This document shows, piece after piece, positions 35,833 to 45,748 of a DNA stretch of 64,000 nt. Made by a program: the position numbers and the translations under genes. The stretch lies in assembly GCF_900116175.1 (NCBI RefSeq), contig NZ_FPCH01000001.1, positions 1,304,501 through 1,368,500 of the forward strand, read 5' to 3'. Numbering within the stretch: position 1 is the first letter of the stretch; each line of letters opens with the position of its first letter. The stretch is from Hyphomicrobium facile. GTDB taxonomy: Bacteria; Pseudomonadota; Alphaproteobacteria; Rhizobiales; Hyphomicrobiaceae. Under the pieces are notes generated by a model. The model searched no databases. It saw only the letters and a program-made list of their open reading frames with translations, and was not told the DNA's origin.

Positions 35833-37146
35833 ATGCCGGACGGTGCGCAAAAGACAGTCCAGATTCTGGAGCTCAATGCGTACGGTGGCGATCCGCAAAG
35901 TAGAGAGCAAAGCCCGCTTCTGAAGCGCAGGCTTCGGAATGCCGGCGCGTCGTCCGTGCTGTTCTATCGCGAGCCCATAGAGATGGTCTCGGGGAGCGGT
36001 GCGTGGATGGTGGCCGCGAACGGCAAGCGCTATTTGGATTTTTACAACAATGTCCCGTCAGTCGGGCATTGTCATCCTCACGTGGTTGCAGCCGTGGCGG
36101 ATCAGATGGCCCGGCTCAATATCAACACGCGCTATTTAAATGCGCGTGTCGATGACTACCTCGACCGGCTGAAGTCGACATTTCCATCGGCGCTCTCGAA
36201 CGTGGTCCTCACATGCAGCGGCAGCGAGGCGAACGATATCGCGATGCGTGTCGCAATCGCGGCCACGGAGAAACGAGGCTTCATCGTTGCCGAGAATGCC
36301 TATCACGGCAACACCGCGTGGGTGACGGAGATCTCGCCGGCCGCTCTGAAGAAACGCACGTTGCCGGATCATGTCATAGCAATTCCGGCTCCCGCTTCGG
36401 GACCGCTTGCCGGGAAAAACTTTGCTGCAAGCGTGGAGCGCGCGATTTCCGAGTTGACGGCGCGCGGGCACGGACTTGCGGCATTGATCTGTGACTCGAT
36501 TTTTTCGAGCGACGGAATTTTTGCAGATCCTGCGGGCTTCTTGAAGGAGGCAGTCGAGAAGACGCGGGAGGCGGGCGGTCTCTACATTGCGGATGAAGTT
36601 CAGCCGGGCTTTGCGCGCAGCGGTGATTCGTTCTGGGGCTTCGGCCGCCACGGCGTTGAGCCCGACATCGTCACGATGGGGAAACCGATCGGAAACGGTT
36701 TTCCAATGGCTGGCATGGCGACGCGCCCTGATCTGCTCGAACGCTTCTGCCGTGAGGTCGGTTACTTCAACACGTTTGGCGGCAACCCTGTCGCCGCTGC
36801 CGCAGGGATGGCTGTTCTAGAGGTCATCGAATCCGAGGGACTTCAAGAAAACGCCCGGAAAATCGGCGGATATCTGAAGAGCAGGCTCGAGGACGTCGAG
36901 CGAACGACATCCGGTATCGGCGAGGTTCGCGGCGCGGGTCTTTTTGTTGGCGTCGATATCTGCAGCGATGGTCGCCCGGATGCGAAGAAGACTTCGGACG
37001 TGATCAATAAGCTCAAGGACAAGGGCATATTGGTCGGTGCGGCCGGCCTGTTCGCCAATACGCTGAAATTGCGGCCGCCGTTGTGTCTGACCCAAAGCGA
37101 GGCCGACATCTTCGCGGACGCGTTGCGGGATGCTCTTTCGACCTGA
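35833..37146 (+). CDS. Class III PLP enzyme, ethanolamine-phosphate phospho-lyase-like (AGXT2-like)
   Basis: Class III aminotransferase fold, 437 residues from ATG 35833 (GGAGG seven bases upstream). SVGHCHPHV, CSGSEANDIAMR, AYHGNT, ADEVQPGFARSG and VTMGKPIGNGFPMAG (PLP Lys about 284) are seen, then FNTFGGNPVA. The MGKP(M/I)GNG and FNTFGGNPV pattern is typical of the branch holding ethanolamine-phosphate and phosphohydroxylysine phospho-lyases, which eliminate phosphate and ammonia to give an aldehyde. Adjacent amino-alcohol-type kinases support a phospho-lyase over a plain transaminase. Substrate is inferred only. Confidence 0.78.
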   Translation: MPDGAQKTVQILELNAYGGDPQSREQSPLLKRRLRNAGASSVLFYREPIEMVSGSGAWMVAANGKRYLDFYNNVPSVGHCHPHVVAAVADQMARLNINTRYLNARVDDYLDRLKSTFPSALSNVVLTCSGSEANDIAMRVAIAATEKRGFIVAENAYHGNTAWVTEISPAALKKRTLPDHVIAIPAPASGPLAGKNFAASVERAISELTARGHGLAALICDSIFSSDGIFADPAGFLKEAVEKTREAGGLYIADEVQPGFARSGDSFWGFGRHGVEPDIVTMGKPIGNGFPMAGMATRPDLLERFCREVGYFNTFGGNPVAAAAGMAVLEVIESEGLQENARKIGGYLKSRLEDVERTTSGIGEVRGAGLFVGVDICSDGRPDAKKTSDVINKLKDKGILVGAAGLFANTLKLRPPLCLTQSEADIFADALRDALST

Positions 37147-37202
37147 GCCGAGGAGCAATACCGTTCGCGTTCTGGGGCGATGTCCCACCGTCCTCGCGCG
37201 GT

Positions 37203-38009
37203 CTATTCTTCGGCGACGATGATCTCAACGTCGGCTTCTTCGAGTGCTTCGAGAAGCTCTCCCTCGGGCGCGATGTCGGTAATAAGTATGTCGACATCAT
37301 CGAGCTTGCATACGAGTTCCAAGCACGTATTGCCGAATTTCGAATGATCGACCATCAGGACGGTTCGCGCCGACTGAGCAACGATTGCGCGCTCCGCCCA
37401 TGCGATACCCGAGACGACCTCGGTGCCGCCGAGAGCGCTTAGGCCGCTGACACTCAGCAACGATGTGTCGAAGCGAAATTTTCCGATGAATTCGGTCGTT
37501 TCAGGTCCCCACGTGCAACCCTCTGCGGGATCGTATTCTCCGGGAGCAATGACGACTCGGGTTCGGGAGTCCGGTGCGAAGCAACTGCTCGCAGCCAAGT
37601 TGTTCGTGAAGACCGTTAGCCGGCGATTTTCAGCGGCGAGATGCTTGGCAAAAGTATAGGCGGTCGCGCCAGGACCAAGCATCAGTACATCCTTGTCCGA
37701 AAAGAGCTTGATGGCGCTGCGTGCGATTGCTGATTTGACGTCGGCAAATGCAATCAACCGCTCGGCCCACGGCGGTTCGGAGCCGACCGACTTCGCAACA
37801 GCGCCGCCGTAGTGCCTCTGAACCAAATCCTTTTCGTGCAGGAAGTCGAGGTCCCGCCGGATGGTCTCGGTGGAAACGTTCAGCGTGCGCGCCAATTCCG
37901 TGATGCGCAAAGATGCGTTGGTGTTGAGCGCCTTGAGAACGCGATCACGTCGATCGTCCGGCCGTAGCTTCGTCATCGGCTTGCTGCTCTTGGGCTGTTG
38001 TTCGCCCAT
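37203..38009 (-). CDS. DeoR family transcriptional regulator
   Basis: 268 residues from ATG 38009 (AGGGA upstream; longer in-frame starts up to 38072 exist). The DeoR winged helix RITELARTLNVSTETIRRDLDFLHEKDLVQRHYGGA is textbook, and the C-terminal sugar-isomerase-like effector domain has VLMLGPGATAYTFAKHL and TNNLAAS. DeoR proteins usually sense phosphorylated small molecules, fitting a pathway initiated by kinases. It is divergent from kinase 1 and convergent with the PLP enzyme, and is the likely local regulator. Confidence 0.92.
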   Translation of the reverse strand: MGEQQPKSSKPMTKLRPDDRRDRVLKALNTNASLRITELARTLNVSTETIRRDLDFLHEKDLVQRHYGGAVAKSVGSEPPWAERLIAFADVKSAIARSAIKLFSDKDVLMLGPGATAYTFAKHLAAENRRLTVFTNNLAASSCFAPDSRTRVVIAPGEYDPAEGCTWGPETTEFIGKFRFDTSLLSVSGLSALGGTEVVSGIAWAERAIVAQSARTVLMVDHSKFGNTCLELVCKLDDVDILITDIAPEGELLEALEEADVEIIVAEE

Positions 38010-38051
38010 GTTTGTTGTCCCTGTTCGCGGCATTTGCCAATAAGTAATCAA

Positions 38052-38081
38052 AAAATGTGGAACCTCCAACAAAAAGTGTTG
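38052..38081 (+). promoter_or_regulatory. Direct-repeat candidate DeoR operator between deoR and kinase 1
   Basis: AAAATGTGG (38052-38060) and AAAAGTGTTG (38072-38081) are spaced 20 bases apart in the divergent promoter region, echoing the pair at 35689-35720. Position between the regulator and its presumed target operon supports autoregulation. Confidence 0.45.
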
Positions 38082-38136
38082 AAGTCACCAAAATATTCAA
38101 TTACGAAATATCCCATGTGACGGACCTGGCGTCTGA

Positions 38137-39096
38137 ATGGGGTGCGCAATGATCGAAACGGGATCGTCGAGCGGAACTCTAAGAGCGGAGATCGAAGCTC
38201 TTCAGTTTTGGCGCGGTCCTGTCGCTCTCCGTCCTCTTGTCGGCGGTCTCTGTAACGATAACTTCGTCGCACAGGATTCGTCCGGCACTTATGTCGTCCG
38301 GTCCGGCCGCGACATCCCCATTCACGGAATCTTCCAGGGCTTCGTCCAAACGGCGATGCGCGCCGCGACGGAAATCGGCGTTACGCCGGCACTTCGTTAC
38401 GCGACGCCGAATATCACCGTCATCGATTTCGTCGAAGGACGACATCTACAATCTGAAGACATTCGCAACGAGGCGATCCTCACAGCGCTCGTCGGCCGTA
38501 TCCGAAAATTGCACGACGGCGGCGAGGCGATCCGTGGCTCTCTCAGCTATTTCTGGCCGTTCCATGTCGTTCGCCAGTACGTGCGCTATTGTTTGGAAAA
38601 TGGCTCGCGTCTGAAGGACGAAATCGAGGTTCTAGGCGATCATGCAGCTTCGCTCGAGCGCATGGTCTCTCCGTTTCGGCCCACTTTCACGCACAACGAC
38701 GTCGTTCCGCAAAACATCATGCTGAACGAACGCGGGCAGGTGCTGCTAATCGATTGGGACTACGGCGCCTACGGGCATCCGCTTTTTGATCTTGCCGGCA
38801 TTACCGCAAACGCAGACGACTGCGATGAGGTTGAGCCCAAGATCCTCAATCTCTATGCGGGCGGCTCACACTACGAACTGTGGAAGCAGTTCCGCTTGTT
38901 CAAGCTCATCGTCAATCTGCGTGAAGCGCTCTGGGGCGCTGTGCAGGAAATCGCTTCGCCGCTCGATCAAGAAATCGTCCAAGCCGGAATGGCCTCGATC
39001 TACCCTGATCAAGAGCAGGGATACTCTGGCTACACCGAACTCAACCGCAAGCGGTTCTATCGAAACTTCGCGCAATTCAAAACTCTCTACGGCTGA
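38137..39096 (+). CDS. Choline/ethanolamine kinase-like phosphotransferase 1
   Basis: APH/choline kinase-type protein, 319 residues (an ATG four codons in, at 38149, is an alternative start). The catalytic Brenner motif THNDVVPQNIM (H186-D188) and the metal-binding IDWDYGAYGHPLFDLA (D206) are intact; LRPLVGGLCNDNF resembles the GGLTN-type nucleotide loop of choline kinases. First gene of a nine-gene operon, 53 bases before dehydrogenase 1. Phosphorylation of an N-methylated amino-alcohol is inferred from context. Confidence 0.82.
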   Translation: MGCAMIETGSSSGTLRAEIEALQFWRGPVALRPLVGGLCNDNFVAQDSSGTYVVRSGRDIPIHGIFQGFVQTAMRAATEIGVTPALRYATPNITVIDFVEGRHLQSEDIRNEAILTALVGRIRKLHDGGEAIRGSLSYFWPFHVVRQYVRYCLENGSRLKDEIEVLGDHAASLERMVSPFRPTFTHNDVVPQNIMLNERGQVLLIDWDYGAYGHPLFDLAGITANADDCDEVEPKILNLYAGGSHYELWKQFRLFKLIVNLREALWGAVQEIASPLDQEIVQAGMASIYPDQEQGYSGYTELNRKRFYRNFAQFKTLYG

Positions 39097-39149
39097 GGTC
39101 TGCAGCCGTTCTCAACGCGTTCGAAAATTGAAATCCCTCTAGGATTCCC

Positions 39150-41597
39150 ATGACAAGCAATCTCCCAAAAGAAGCACACATCGTCATCATCGGAGGAGGT
39201 ATCGTTGGCTGCTCTGTTGCCTATCACCTGGCAAAGCTCGGCCAGAAAGATGTCGTGCTTCTCGAGCGAAACAAGCTGACATCCGGCTCGACGTGGCACG
39301 CAGCAGGCGCCATTGGACAGCTTCGTTCGAGTTCTAATATCACGCGTCTCCTCGGCTATTCAGTCGAGCTTTACGATCGGCTCGAAGCCGAGACGGGCCA
39401 GGCGACCGGGTGGGTGAAGAACGGGTCGCTGCGTCTTGCGCGCACGAAAGAGCGCCGCGCGGAATTCGAGCGGGCGGCCACCACGGCGCGGTCGTTTGGC
39501 TTGCAGTTCGACATCATTACGCCGGCAGAAGCGAAAGAGATCGTTCCTCAAATCGACATCACGGGACTCGATTGCGCGGGGTTCGTGCCGAGCGACGGCG
39601 TCGGAAATCCGAGCGACATCACGATGGCGCTGGCGAAGGGCGCGCGCCAAGGCGGCGTGCGGATTTTCGAGGACGTCGTCGTGACCGCGGTCGAAACCGA
39701 TAACGGGTCGGTCGAGGCGGTCGTCACCAATCGTGGCCGCATCGCCTGCGATATCGTTGTCAATTGCGGAGGGATCTGGGCTCCGGAATTAGGACGGATG
39801 GCCGGCGTCAACGTGCCGTTGCAGCCCGCTTACCACCAGTACTTCGTAACGGAGCAGATCGAGGGTCTGCGCCGTCACATGCCGACGATCCGCGACACCG
39901 ACTATCAGACCTATTTCAAGGAAGACGTCGGAGGTCTTCAGGTCGGCGGATACGAGTTCAATCCAATTCCCTTCGATGTGCCGCGTATTCCCGATGGCCA
40001 CGAATTCAAGCTGATGGAGCCCGACGTCGATCATTTCGAGCCGTTGCTCGAAAACGCGATGCGGCTCGTGCCGGCGCTGCGGAATGTCGGCGTGAAGACC
40101 TGGTTCAACGGCATCGAGTCTTTCACCGAAGATGGCATGTTCATTCTGGGCGAGGCACCGGAGGTCAGGAACTATTTTGTCGGCGCCGGCTTTAACGCGT
40201 TCGGTATCGCTGCGGGCGGCGGAGCGGGCAGAGCGCTTGCCGAATGGATCGTCGAGGGTGAGCCGGCCTTCGACATGTGGGCGGTCGACATCCGCCGGTT
40301 CGGCAAACATCACCGGTCGCGGCGCACCGTCATGGCTCGCTCGCTCGAAGGGCAGGCCGCGCACTACGCGATGGGATGGCCGCATCTTGAAACGAACGCG
40401 GCGCGTCCGCTGCGGCGCAGCCCGCTTTATGATCGCCTAAAGGGAGAGGGCTGCAGTTTCGGAGCCAAGTATGGCTGGGAACGTCCGAATTGGTTTGCCC
40501 CGGCGGGCGTCGAACCGGTCGACGTCTACAGCTTTGATCACCAGAACTGGCGTCCTTACGTCGCCGAGGAGCACCACGCTGCGCGCAATAATGCCGCGAT
40601 CTTCGATCAGACGTCCTTCGCGAAATTCATCATCGAAGGTCCGGATGCCGAAGCGGAACTGCAGCGCATTTGCGCCAACGATGTCGCGAAGCCCGTCGGC
40701 AGCCTGATCTATACGCAGATGCTCAATCGGCGTGGTGGTATCGAAGCCGACGTCACGATCAGCAGACTCGGTGAGAACCGCTTCTATATGGTGACGGGTA
40801 CCGGCTTCGCCAATCACGATGCCGACCATCTGCTCAGGCACATCACGCCCGGCGCGCGTTTATCGGTGCAGGACGTTACGTCCGCATACGCCTGTCTCTC
40901 CGTGATGGGGCCCGCTGCCCGGAATATCCTGCAGCCACTTGCCGAAGCCGATCTCAGCAACACTGCATTTCCCTTCGCGACGTGTCAGCAGATCTTCATC
41001 GCCGGTGCGCCCGTCATCGCTGCGCGCGTTACCTTCGTTGGCGAACTTGGCTGGGAACTTCATGTTCCGACCGAGTACGCGCTGACGCTCTATGATGCGA
41101 TCAAGGCCGCCGGCGCTTCGTACGGAATCCGTGACGCCGGATATAGAACGATCGACTCGCTCAGGTTGGAGAAGACCTATCGCGTCTGGTCGGCCGATAT
41201 TGGGCCGGATTACACGCCTTACGAAGCCGGTCTGGGCTTCGCGGTTCGCTTGAAAAAGGCCGTCGACTTCATCGGACGTGAGGCGTTGCTGAAGGCGAAG
41301 GAGCGCCCACTAACCAAACGTCTCGTTGCTTTCAGCGTCGATCCGGAGATCGTGCTGCTCGGCCGCGAGACCATTTACCGGGACGGCGAGCGTATCGGAT
41401 GGCTGACCTCGGGCGGGTCGGGTCACACCGTCGGCCGGAGCATTGGTCTTGGCTATTTGCGTTCGGACAAGGGTTTGGACGACGCGATCCTCAAGTCAGC
41501 AAACAACTACGAGCTCGAAGTCAGAACCCGGCGGGTTCCGGCAACGCTGCATCTCGAACCGCTTTATGACGCGCCCGGAGTGAAGGTTCGCTCCTGA
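39150..41597 (+). CDS. FAD-dependent N-demethylating dehydrogenase 1 (dimethylglycine/sarcosine dehydrogenase-like)
   Basis: 815 residues with the full DMGDH architecture: an N-terminal DAO domain with IVIIGGGIVGCSVAYHLA and the TWHAAG His to which FAD is covalently bound in DMGDH, an FAO-type middle domain (about 380-440), and a C-terminal GcvT-like THF domain (about 440-800; IYTQMLNRRGGIEADVTISRL, GELGWELHVPTEYA, DSLRLEKTYRVW). Oxidises an N-methyl group, passes the C1 unit to THF and electrons to ETF. Paralogous to the gene at 45749. The substrate may be a phosphorylated amine rather than free dimethylglycine (inference). Confidence 0.88.
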   Translation: MTSNLPKEAHIVIIGGGIVGCSVAYHLAKLGQKDVVLLERNKLTSGSTWHAAGAIGQLRSSSNITRLLGYSVELYDRLEAETGQATGWVKNGSLRLARTKERRAEFERAATTARSFGLQFDIITPAEAKEIVPQIDITGLDCAGFVPSDGVGNPSDITMALAKGARQGGVRIFEDVVVTAVETDNGSVEAVVTNRGRIACDIVVNCGGIWAPELGRMAGVNVPLQPAYHQYFVTEQIEGLRRHMPTIRDTDYQTYFKEDVGGLQVGGYEFNPIPFDVPRIPDGHEFKLMEPDVDHFEPLLENAMRLVPALRNVGVKTWFNGIESFTEDGMFILGEAPEVRNYFVGAGFNAFGIAAGGGAGRALAEWIVEGEPAFDMWAVDIRRFGKHHRSRRTVMARSLEGQAAHYAMGWPHLETNAARPLRRSPLYDRLKGEGCSFGAKYGWERPNWFAPAGVEPVDVYSFDHQNWRPYVAEEHHAARNNAAIFDQTSFAKFIIEGPDAEAELQRICANDVAKPVGSLIYTQMLNRRGGIEADVTISRLGENRFYMVTGTGFANHDADHLLRHITPGARLSVQDVTSAYACLSVMGPAARNILQPLAEADLSNTAFPFATCQQIFIAGAPVIAARVTFVGELGWELHVPTEYALTLYDAIKAAGASYGIRDAGYRTIDSLRLEKTYRVWSADIGPDYTPYEAGLGFAVRLKKAVDFIGREALLKAKERPLTKRLVAFSVDPEIVLLGRETIYRDGERIGWLTSGGSGHTVGRSIGLGYLRSDKGLDDAILKSANNYELEVRTRRVPATLHLEPLYDAPGVKVRS

Positions 41598-41662
41598 CGC
41601 GCACATAAGAAGGACCGGCTTATCCGGCGACCAACCGCAAAGAAGAAAACCAGGGGACTGAA

Positions 41663-42598
41663 ATGCGAAAGACCCAGTTGTCTTTATTACTCGGCGCGAT
41701 TGCCGCGACGTCGACATCGACCTTCAGCGGGCAGACGCTGGCGGCCAACTCGACCGATCCCATAAAGCTCATCCTCAATGACTGGACGGGTGAGCTCCTG
41801 AGCACGCGGATCATGGGCGAAGCGCTGAAGCGGGAAGGGATCAAGGTCGATTACGTTCAAGCCGACGCTATGGCGCAGTTCCAGGGACTTCAGACCGGCG
41901 ATCTCCACGTCGTGATGGAGGTCTGGTCGACGACCCAAAAGGATGTGTTCGACAAGGCGTTGAAGACCGGCAAGGTCGAGAACCTCGGCGAGTCAGGCAT
42001 GAACGCCCGCGAGGAATGGTGGTATCCGGAATACATGAAGGAGAAATGCCCCGGTCTGCCGGACTGGAAGGCATTGAAAGAACCCGAGTGCGTCAAAGCG
42101 TTCTCGACGGCCGATACCGCGCCTAAAGGCCGCTACCTCGGTGCTCCTGTCACTTGGGGCGGGTTTGATGAAGAGCGGATCGCGGCGCTCGGATTGGATT
42201 TCGAAGTGATCCACGCGGGTACGGATGCGGCTCTCTTCGCTGAGCTCGATTCCGCTTACGCCCGCAAGGCGCCGATCATTCTTTGGATCTATTCGCCGCA
42301 TTGGGCGCCTTCTGTCTACAAGGGAGAATTCGTCGAGTTCCCGCCGTTCACGCCCGCTTGCTACGACGAGAAAAAATACGACTGCGGCAAGCCATTTGGT
42401 CCGATCTGGAAAGCCGCGTGGTCCGGCGTCAAAGACAAGTGGCCGAAAGCGCACGCCGCGATCTCGAAATTCAATATGCCGACGGACGAGATGAATGCGC
42501 TCATCGTCAAGGTCGATCGTGATAAGCAGCCCTTGGAGGATGTCGCCGCGAAATGGCTCGATGAAAACGAGGCACGCTGGAAGGCCTGGTTTCAATAA
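41663..42598 (+). CDS. Glycine betaine/quaternary amine ABC transporter substrate-binding protein
   Basis: 311 residues with a signal peptide ending ANS, then an OpuAC/ProX-type binding domain: KLILNDWTGELLSTRIMGEALKREG at the start, and many Trp/Tyr residues (EVWSTTQ, EEWWYPEYM, WIYSPHW, PVTWGGF) of the kind that cage quaternary ammonium groups. First gene of the ABC transporter module inside the amine operon. The precise ligand (choline, betaine or another methylated amine) cannot be read from sequence. Confidence 0.88.
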   Translation: MRKTQLSLLLGAIAATSTSTFSGQTLAANSTDPIKLILNDWTGELLSTRIMGEALKREGIKVDYVQADAMAQFQGLQTGDLHVVMEVWSTTQKDVFDKALKTGKVENLGESGMNAREEWWYPEYMKEKCPGLPDWKALKEPECVKAFSTADTAPKGRYLGAPVTWGGFDEERIAALGLDFEVIHAGTDAALFAELDSAYARKAPIILWIYSPHWAPSVYKGEFVEFPPFTPACYDEKKYDCGKPFGPIWKAAWSGVKDKWPKAHAAISKFNMPTDEMNALIVKVDRDKQPLEDVAAKWLDENEARWKAWFQ

Positions 42599-42660
42599 AT
42601 GAGCGCCGCAGGCAGCCGCTCGGCGCTGCCTGCGGATCGTCTTCCCTCGCGTCCGACCGG

Positions 42661-43725
42661 ATGATCCCGACGATGAAGAAAGAGATTGGCCAACTCTCCG
42701 ATAGCTCGGTGAAGCTGAGCTGCCGGAATTTGTGGAAGCTCTACGGACCCTTTCCGGAGCGGTTCGCGCAGGAATCGCAGCTTCGCCAAGCGCTGAACAG
42801 CGGACGCGAGTTCACAGCCCTTCGCGATATCAATCTCGATATCCGGCATGGCGAGATTTTTGTCGTGATGGGGTTATCCGGTTCGGGCAAGTCAACGCTT
42901 CTGCGCTGTCTGACGCGGCTTGTGGAGCCGAGCTTCGGCGAAGTCCTTCTGGATGGTGCGCCGCTGACGTCACTCGACGCACAAGGCCTGATGAACATTC
43001 GCCGTCACAAGATGGCGATGGTGTTCCAGAATTTTGCGCTGCTGCCGCATCTGACGGTCGCCGAAAATATCGGTCTGCCGCTGAAGATCCGGGGATCCGA
43101 TACAGCAGAAATCAACCGGGTTGTCCCGGAGATGACGGCGCTTGTCGGGCTCTCGGGCATGTCGCAGCGACTGCCGCATCAGCTTTCGGGCGGTCAACAG
43201 CAGCGTGTCGGATTGGCTCGAGCACTTGCCGGCGATCCTGAACTTCTCTTTCTCGATGAACCTTTTTCCGCTCTCGATCCGTTGATCCGTCGCGAACTGC
43301 AAGGCGAAGTGATCCGCCTGCAGTCCCGCCTGAAGAAGACGATGATCTTCGTTACGCATGATTTCAACGAGGCGGTCCGGTTGGGCGACACGATCGTCAT
43401 CATGAAGGACGGCAAGGTCGTTCAGACGGGCGCGCCGGAGGATATCGTCGCCAATCCTATCGACGATTATGTCGGTTCGTTCGTGGCTGGCGTCGATCAG
43501 ACGCGCGTCATCAGCTGCGGCCGCATCGCGATACCCGCGAAATCGAGTGCCTATGCGGTGACGGTGGATGACCGCGCGAAAATTGTTGAAGTAGCGGATC
43601 TCGTTGCGAACTCGAATGGCCCCGTGGGCGTGGTTGATCAAAGCGGACACGTAAGCGGCGAGATCGACGCTACGACGGTTCTGCGCATGTTGGCGTCAGG
43701 CTCTAGAGAAAGGCTGGCGTCTTGA
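42661..43725 (+). CDS. Betaine-type ABC transporter ATP-binding protein
   Basis: 354 residues. Walker A GLSGSGKST, the signature LSGGQQQRVGLARAL, Walker B LLFLDEPFSALD and H-loop VTHDFNEA are intact. The N-terminal LWKLYGPFPERFAQ, preceding a helix before the fold, is characteristic of ProV/OpuAA. A single partial CBS-like tail remains (about 275-350). Its stop overlaps the permease start by 4 nt if TTG 43722 is used. Confidence 0.93.
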   Translation: MIPTMKKEIGQLSDSSVKLSCRNLWKLYGPFPERFAQESQLRQALNSGREFTALRDINLDIRHGEIFVVMGLSGSGKSTLLRCLTRLVEPSFGEVLLDGAPLTSLDAQGLMNIRRHKMAMVFQNFALLPHLTVAENIGLPLKIRGSDTAEINRVVPEMTALVGLSGMSQRLPHQLSGGQQQRVGLARALAGDPELLFLDEPFSALDPLIRRELQGEVIRLQSRLKKTMIFVTHDFNEAVRLGDTIVIMKDGKVVQTGAPEDIVANPIDDYVGSFVAGVDQTRVISCGRIAIPAKSSAYAVTVDDRAKIVEVADLVANSNGPVGVVDQSGHVSGEIDATTVLRMLASGSRERLAS

Positions 43726-45725
43726 CGGTAAGGATGGACTCAATACCGCTGCGAGATGGCGGCTTATTTCGAGAACGGCGCTTTGGCGTCGCGGTTGCGA
43801 TCGCACTCGTTCTCGTTCTCATCTCAACGATGGTGCCGGCCGCCGCCGTCTATCCGCCGGCGTGGAAGCTGCCGCTCGGTAACATGCTGACGACGGCGCT
43901 CGAGTTCCTCGTCGAGCACATATCATTTATAACCCGCGCCATCGCCCAGGTCGTACAGGCTCCGCTGGTGCTCGCCTCCGGATTGCTTGCGAACGGGATG
44001 GAAATCCCGTTCGGCAATACAAGGATCGAGCTGCCGCCGCTGTCGTGGGCTGGAATTGCCGGCGCCGTGATATGGGCCGGCTATTACGCTGGCGGATTCC
44101 GGCTCGCCCTGCTGCAAGCCTTAGGCTGCGCCTATCTTCTGCTGTTCGGCCAATGGAACGGCGCGATGTTGACGCTGGCGTCAGTCGCCGTTTGTGTTCC
44201 GGTTGCCGTCATATCCGGTCTTCTCGTCGGCGTGCTCGCGCATCTTCGGCCGAAATTGAATACGTGGCTTTTGGCGCCCGGCCTCGACATCATGCAGACG
44301 GTGCCGGCATTCGCCTATCTCATTCCAACGCTTTTGCTGTTCGGCTTTGGGCCCGTGGCCGCGATGATCGCGACCGTGATTTTCGCGATGCCGCCGATGG
44401 CGCGCGTGACGTGCCTCGCGCTCAACCAGACGCCGGTCGAGATCCGTGAACTTGCGAAAATGATCGGCTGCACCGAGCGGCAGACTATCTGGCGCATTCT
44501 CCTGCCGTCGGTATTGCCGTCGCTGCTCGTCGGTCTCAATCAAACGGTGATGATGACCCTCAACATGGTCATCGTGGCATCGATGATTGGCGCGGGTGGT
44601 TTGGGATTCGACGTTCTGCGCGCCTTGCGGCAACTCGATATCGATCGCGGCTTCGAAGCAGGTGCGGCGATCGTTGCGATCGCGGTGATGCTGGACCGGC
44701 AAGGCGTAGCTATCGCTCATCTTGCGCGTCCCGCCGAGGCGCTGCGGTCGCGGCGGTGGGTGTGGATCGCGCCTATCGGCTTCATCATCGCGATGACGCT
44801 GCTCGGCGCTGAATTCGGTTGGCTGCAGAATTTTCCGCGTGAGTTGCGGTTTTCGACCGGTGGCGTTCTTGGCGACGCCGTGCGCTGGATCAACGTGAAT
44901 TACTTCGACACGATGGAAGCCCTGCGGGTGTTCGTGCTGTCGTATCTAATGAACCCGATCAAGATTTATCTGACCACGACGCCGTGGATCATCACTTTGG
45001 GCTTCGTGGCGATTGGGGCCTATCTCATCGCCGGCTTCCGTTTGGCCCTGCTGAGCGTCTTCGCATTCGGGTTCTGCCTTGTCGACGGACTGTGGGACAA
45101 GGCGATGATAACGCTATACCTGTGCTTGTCGGCGACGGTGGTAGCGACCTTGATCGGTATTCCGATCGCCATTCTTGCAGCGCGGTTTGACGGTCTCTAT
45201 CGGGCGACGACGGTTGCGGTCGAAGTGCTTCAGACGTTGCCGAGCTTCGTCTACCTCATTCCCGCGGTGATGCTGTTTCGCGTTGGCGATTTTGCTGCAC
45301 TTCTCGCCATCGTCGCATTTGCGATCACGCCAATCATCAAATTCACGATGACGGCCTTGCGTGCCGTACCCGCGGATCTGATCGAGGCGGGACGGTCCAT
45401 GGGCTGCTCGAAGTCGCAGTTGGACAGATATATTCTTTTGCCGATTGCGTTTCCGACAATCCTTCTCGGCATCAATCAAGCCATTCTGTTCGCGCTCGCC
45501 ATGGTGGTCATTACGGCGCTCGTCGGCACACGGGATCTTGGCCAGGAAGTCTACATGGCGCTGACGGCCGCCGATCCGGGTCGCGGCATCGTTGCCGGCC
45601 TCGGCTTGGCGTTTCTCGGAATCTTCATCGATCGGCTCTTTCAAGCGGGCGTCGCCGGCTTGCAGCGCAGATCACACGTAAACGATGGCATCGGGTATGA
45701 GCCGGTGCCGAGCGAAGTCAAATAG
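43722..45725 (+). CDS. Double-domain betaine-type ABC transporter permease
   Basis: 667 residues, about twice the usual ProW length. Two consecutive binding-protein-dependent transport domains are present, each with its own EAA loop (EIRELAKMIGCTERQTIWRILLPSVLPSLL near 245 and DLIEAGRSMGCSKSQLDRYILLPIAFPTIL near 555), so one polypeptide supplies both halves of the channel. TTG 43722 with AAAGG upstream overlaps the ATPase stop; ATG 43734 is an alternative. Known fused permeases of this family exist, so this is probably not an artefact. Confidence 0.9.
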   Translation: MTVRMDSIPLRDGGLFRERRFGVAVAIALVLVLISTMVPAAAVYPPAWKLPLGNMLTTALEFLVEHISFITRAIAQVVQAPLVLASGLLANGMEIPFGNTRIELPPLSWAGIAGAVIWAGYYAGGFRLALLQALGCAYLLLFGQWNGAMLTLASVAVCVPVAVISGLLVGVLAHLRPKLNTWLLAPGLDIMQTVPAFAYLIPTLLLFGFGPVAAMIATVIFAMPPMARVTCLALNQTPVEIRELAKMIGCTERQTIWRILLPSVLPSLLVGLNQTVMMTLNMVIVASMIGAGGLGFDVLRALRQLDIDRGFEAGAAIVAIAVMLDRQGVAIAHLARPAEALRSRRWVWIAPIGFIIAMTLLGAEFGWLQNFPRELRFSTGGVLGDAVRWINVNYFDTMEALRVFVLSYLMNPIKIYLTTTPWIITLGFVAIGAYLIAGFRLALLSVFAFGFCLVDGLWDKAMITLYLCLSATVVATLIGIPIAILAARFDGLYRATTVAVEVLQTLPSFVYLIPAVMLFRVGDFAALLAIVAFAITPIIKFTMTALRAVPADLIEAGRSMGCSKSQLDRYILLPIAFPTILLGINQAILFALAMVVITALVGTRDLGQEVYMALTAADPGRGIVAGLGLAFLGIFIDRLFQAGVAGLQRRSHVNDGIGYEPVPSEVK

Positions 45726-45748
45726 CAAGCAAAATAGGACCGTAGGCA

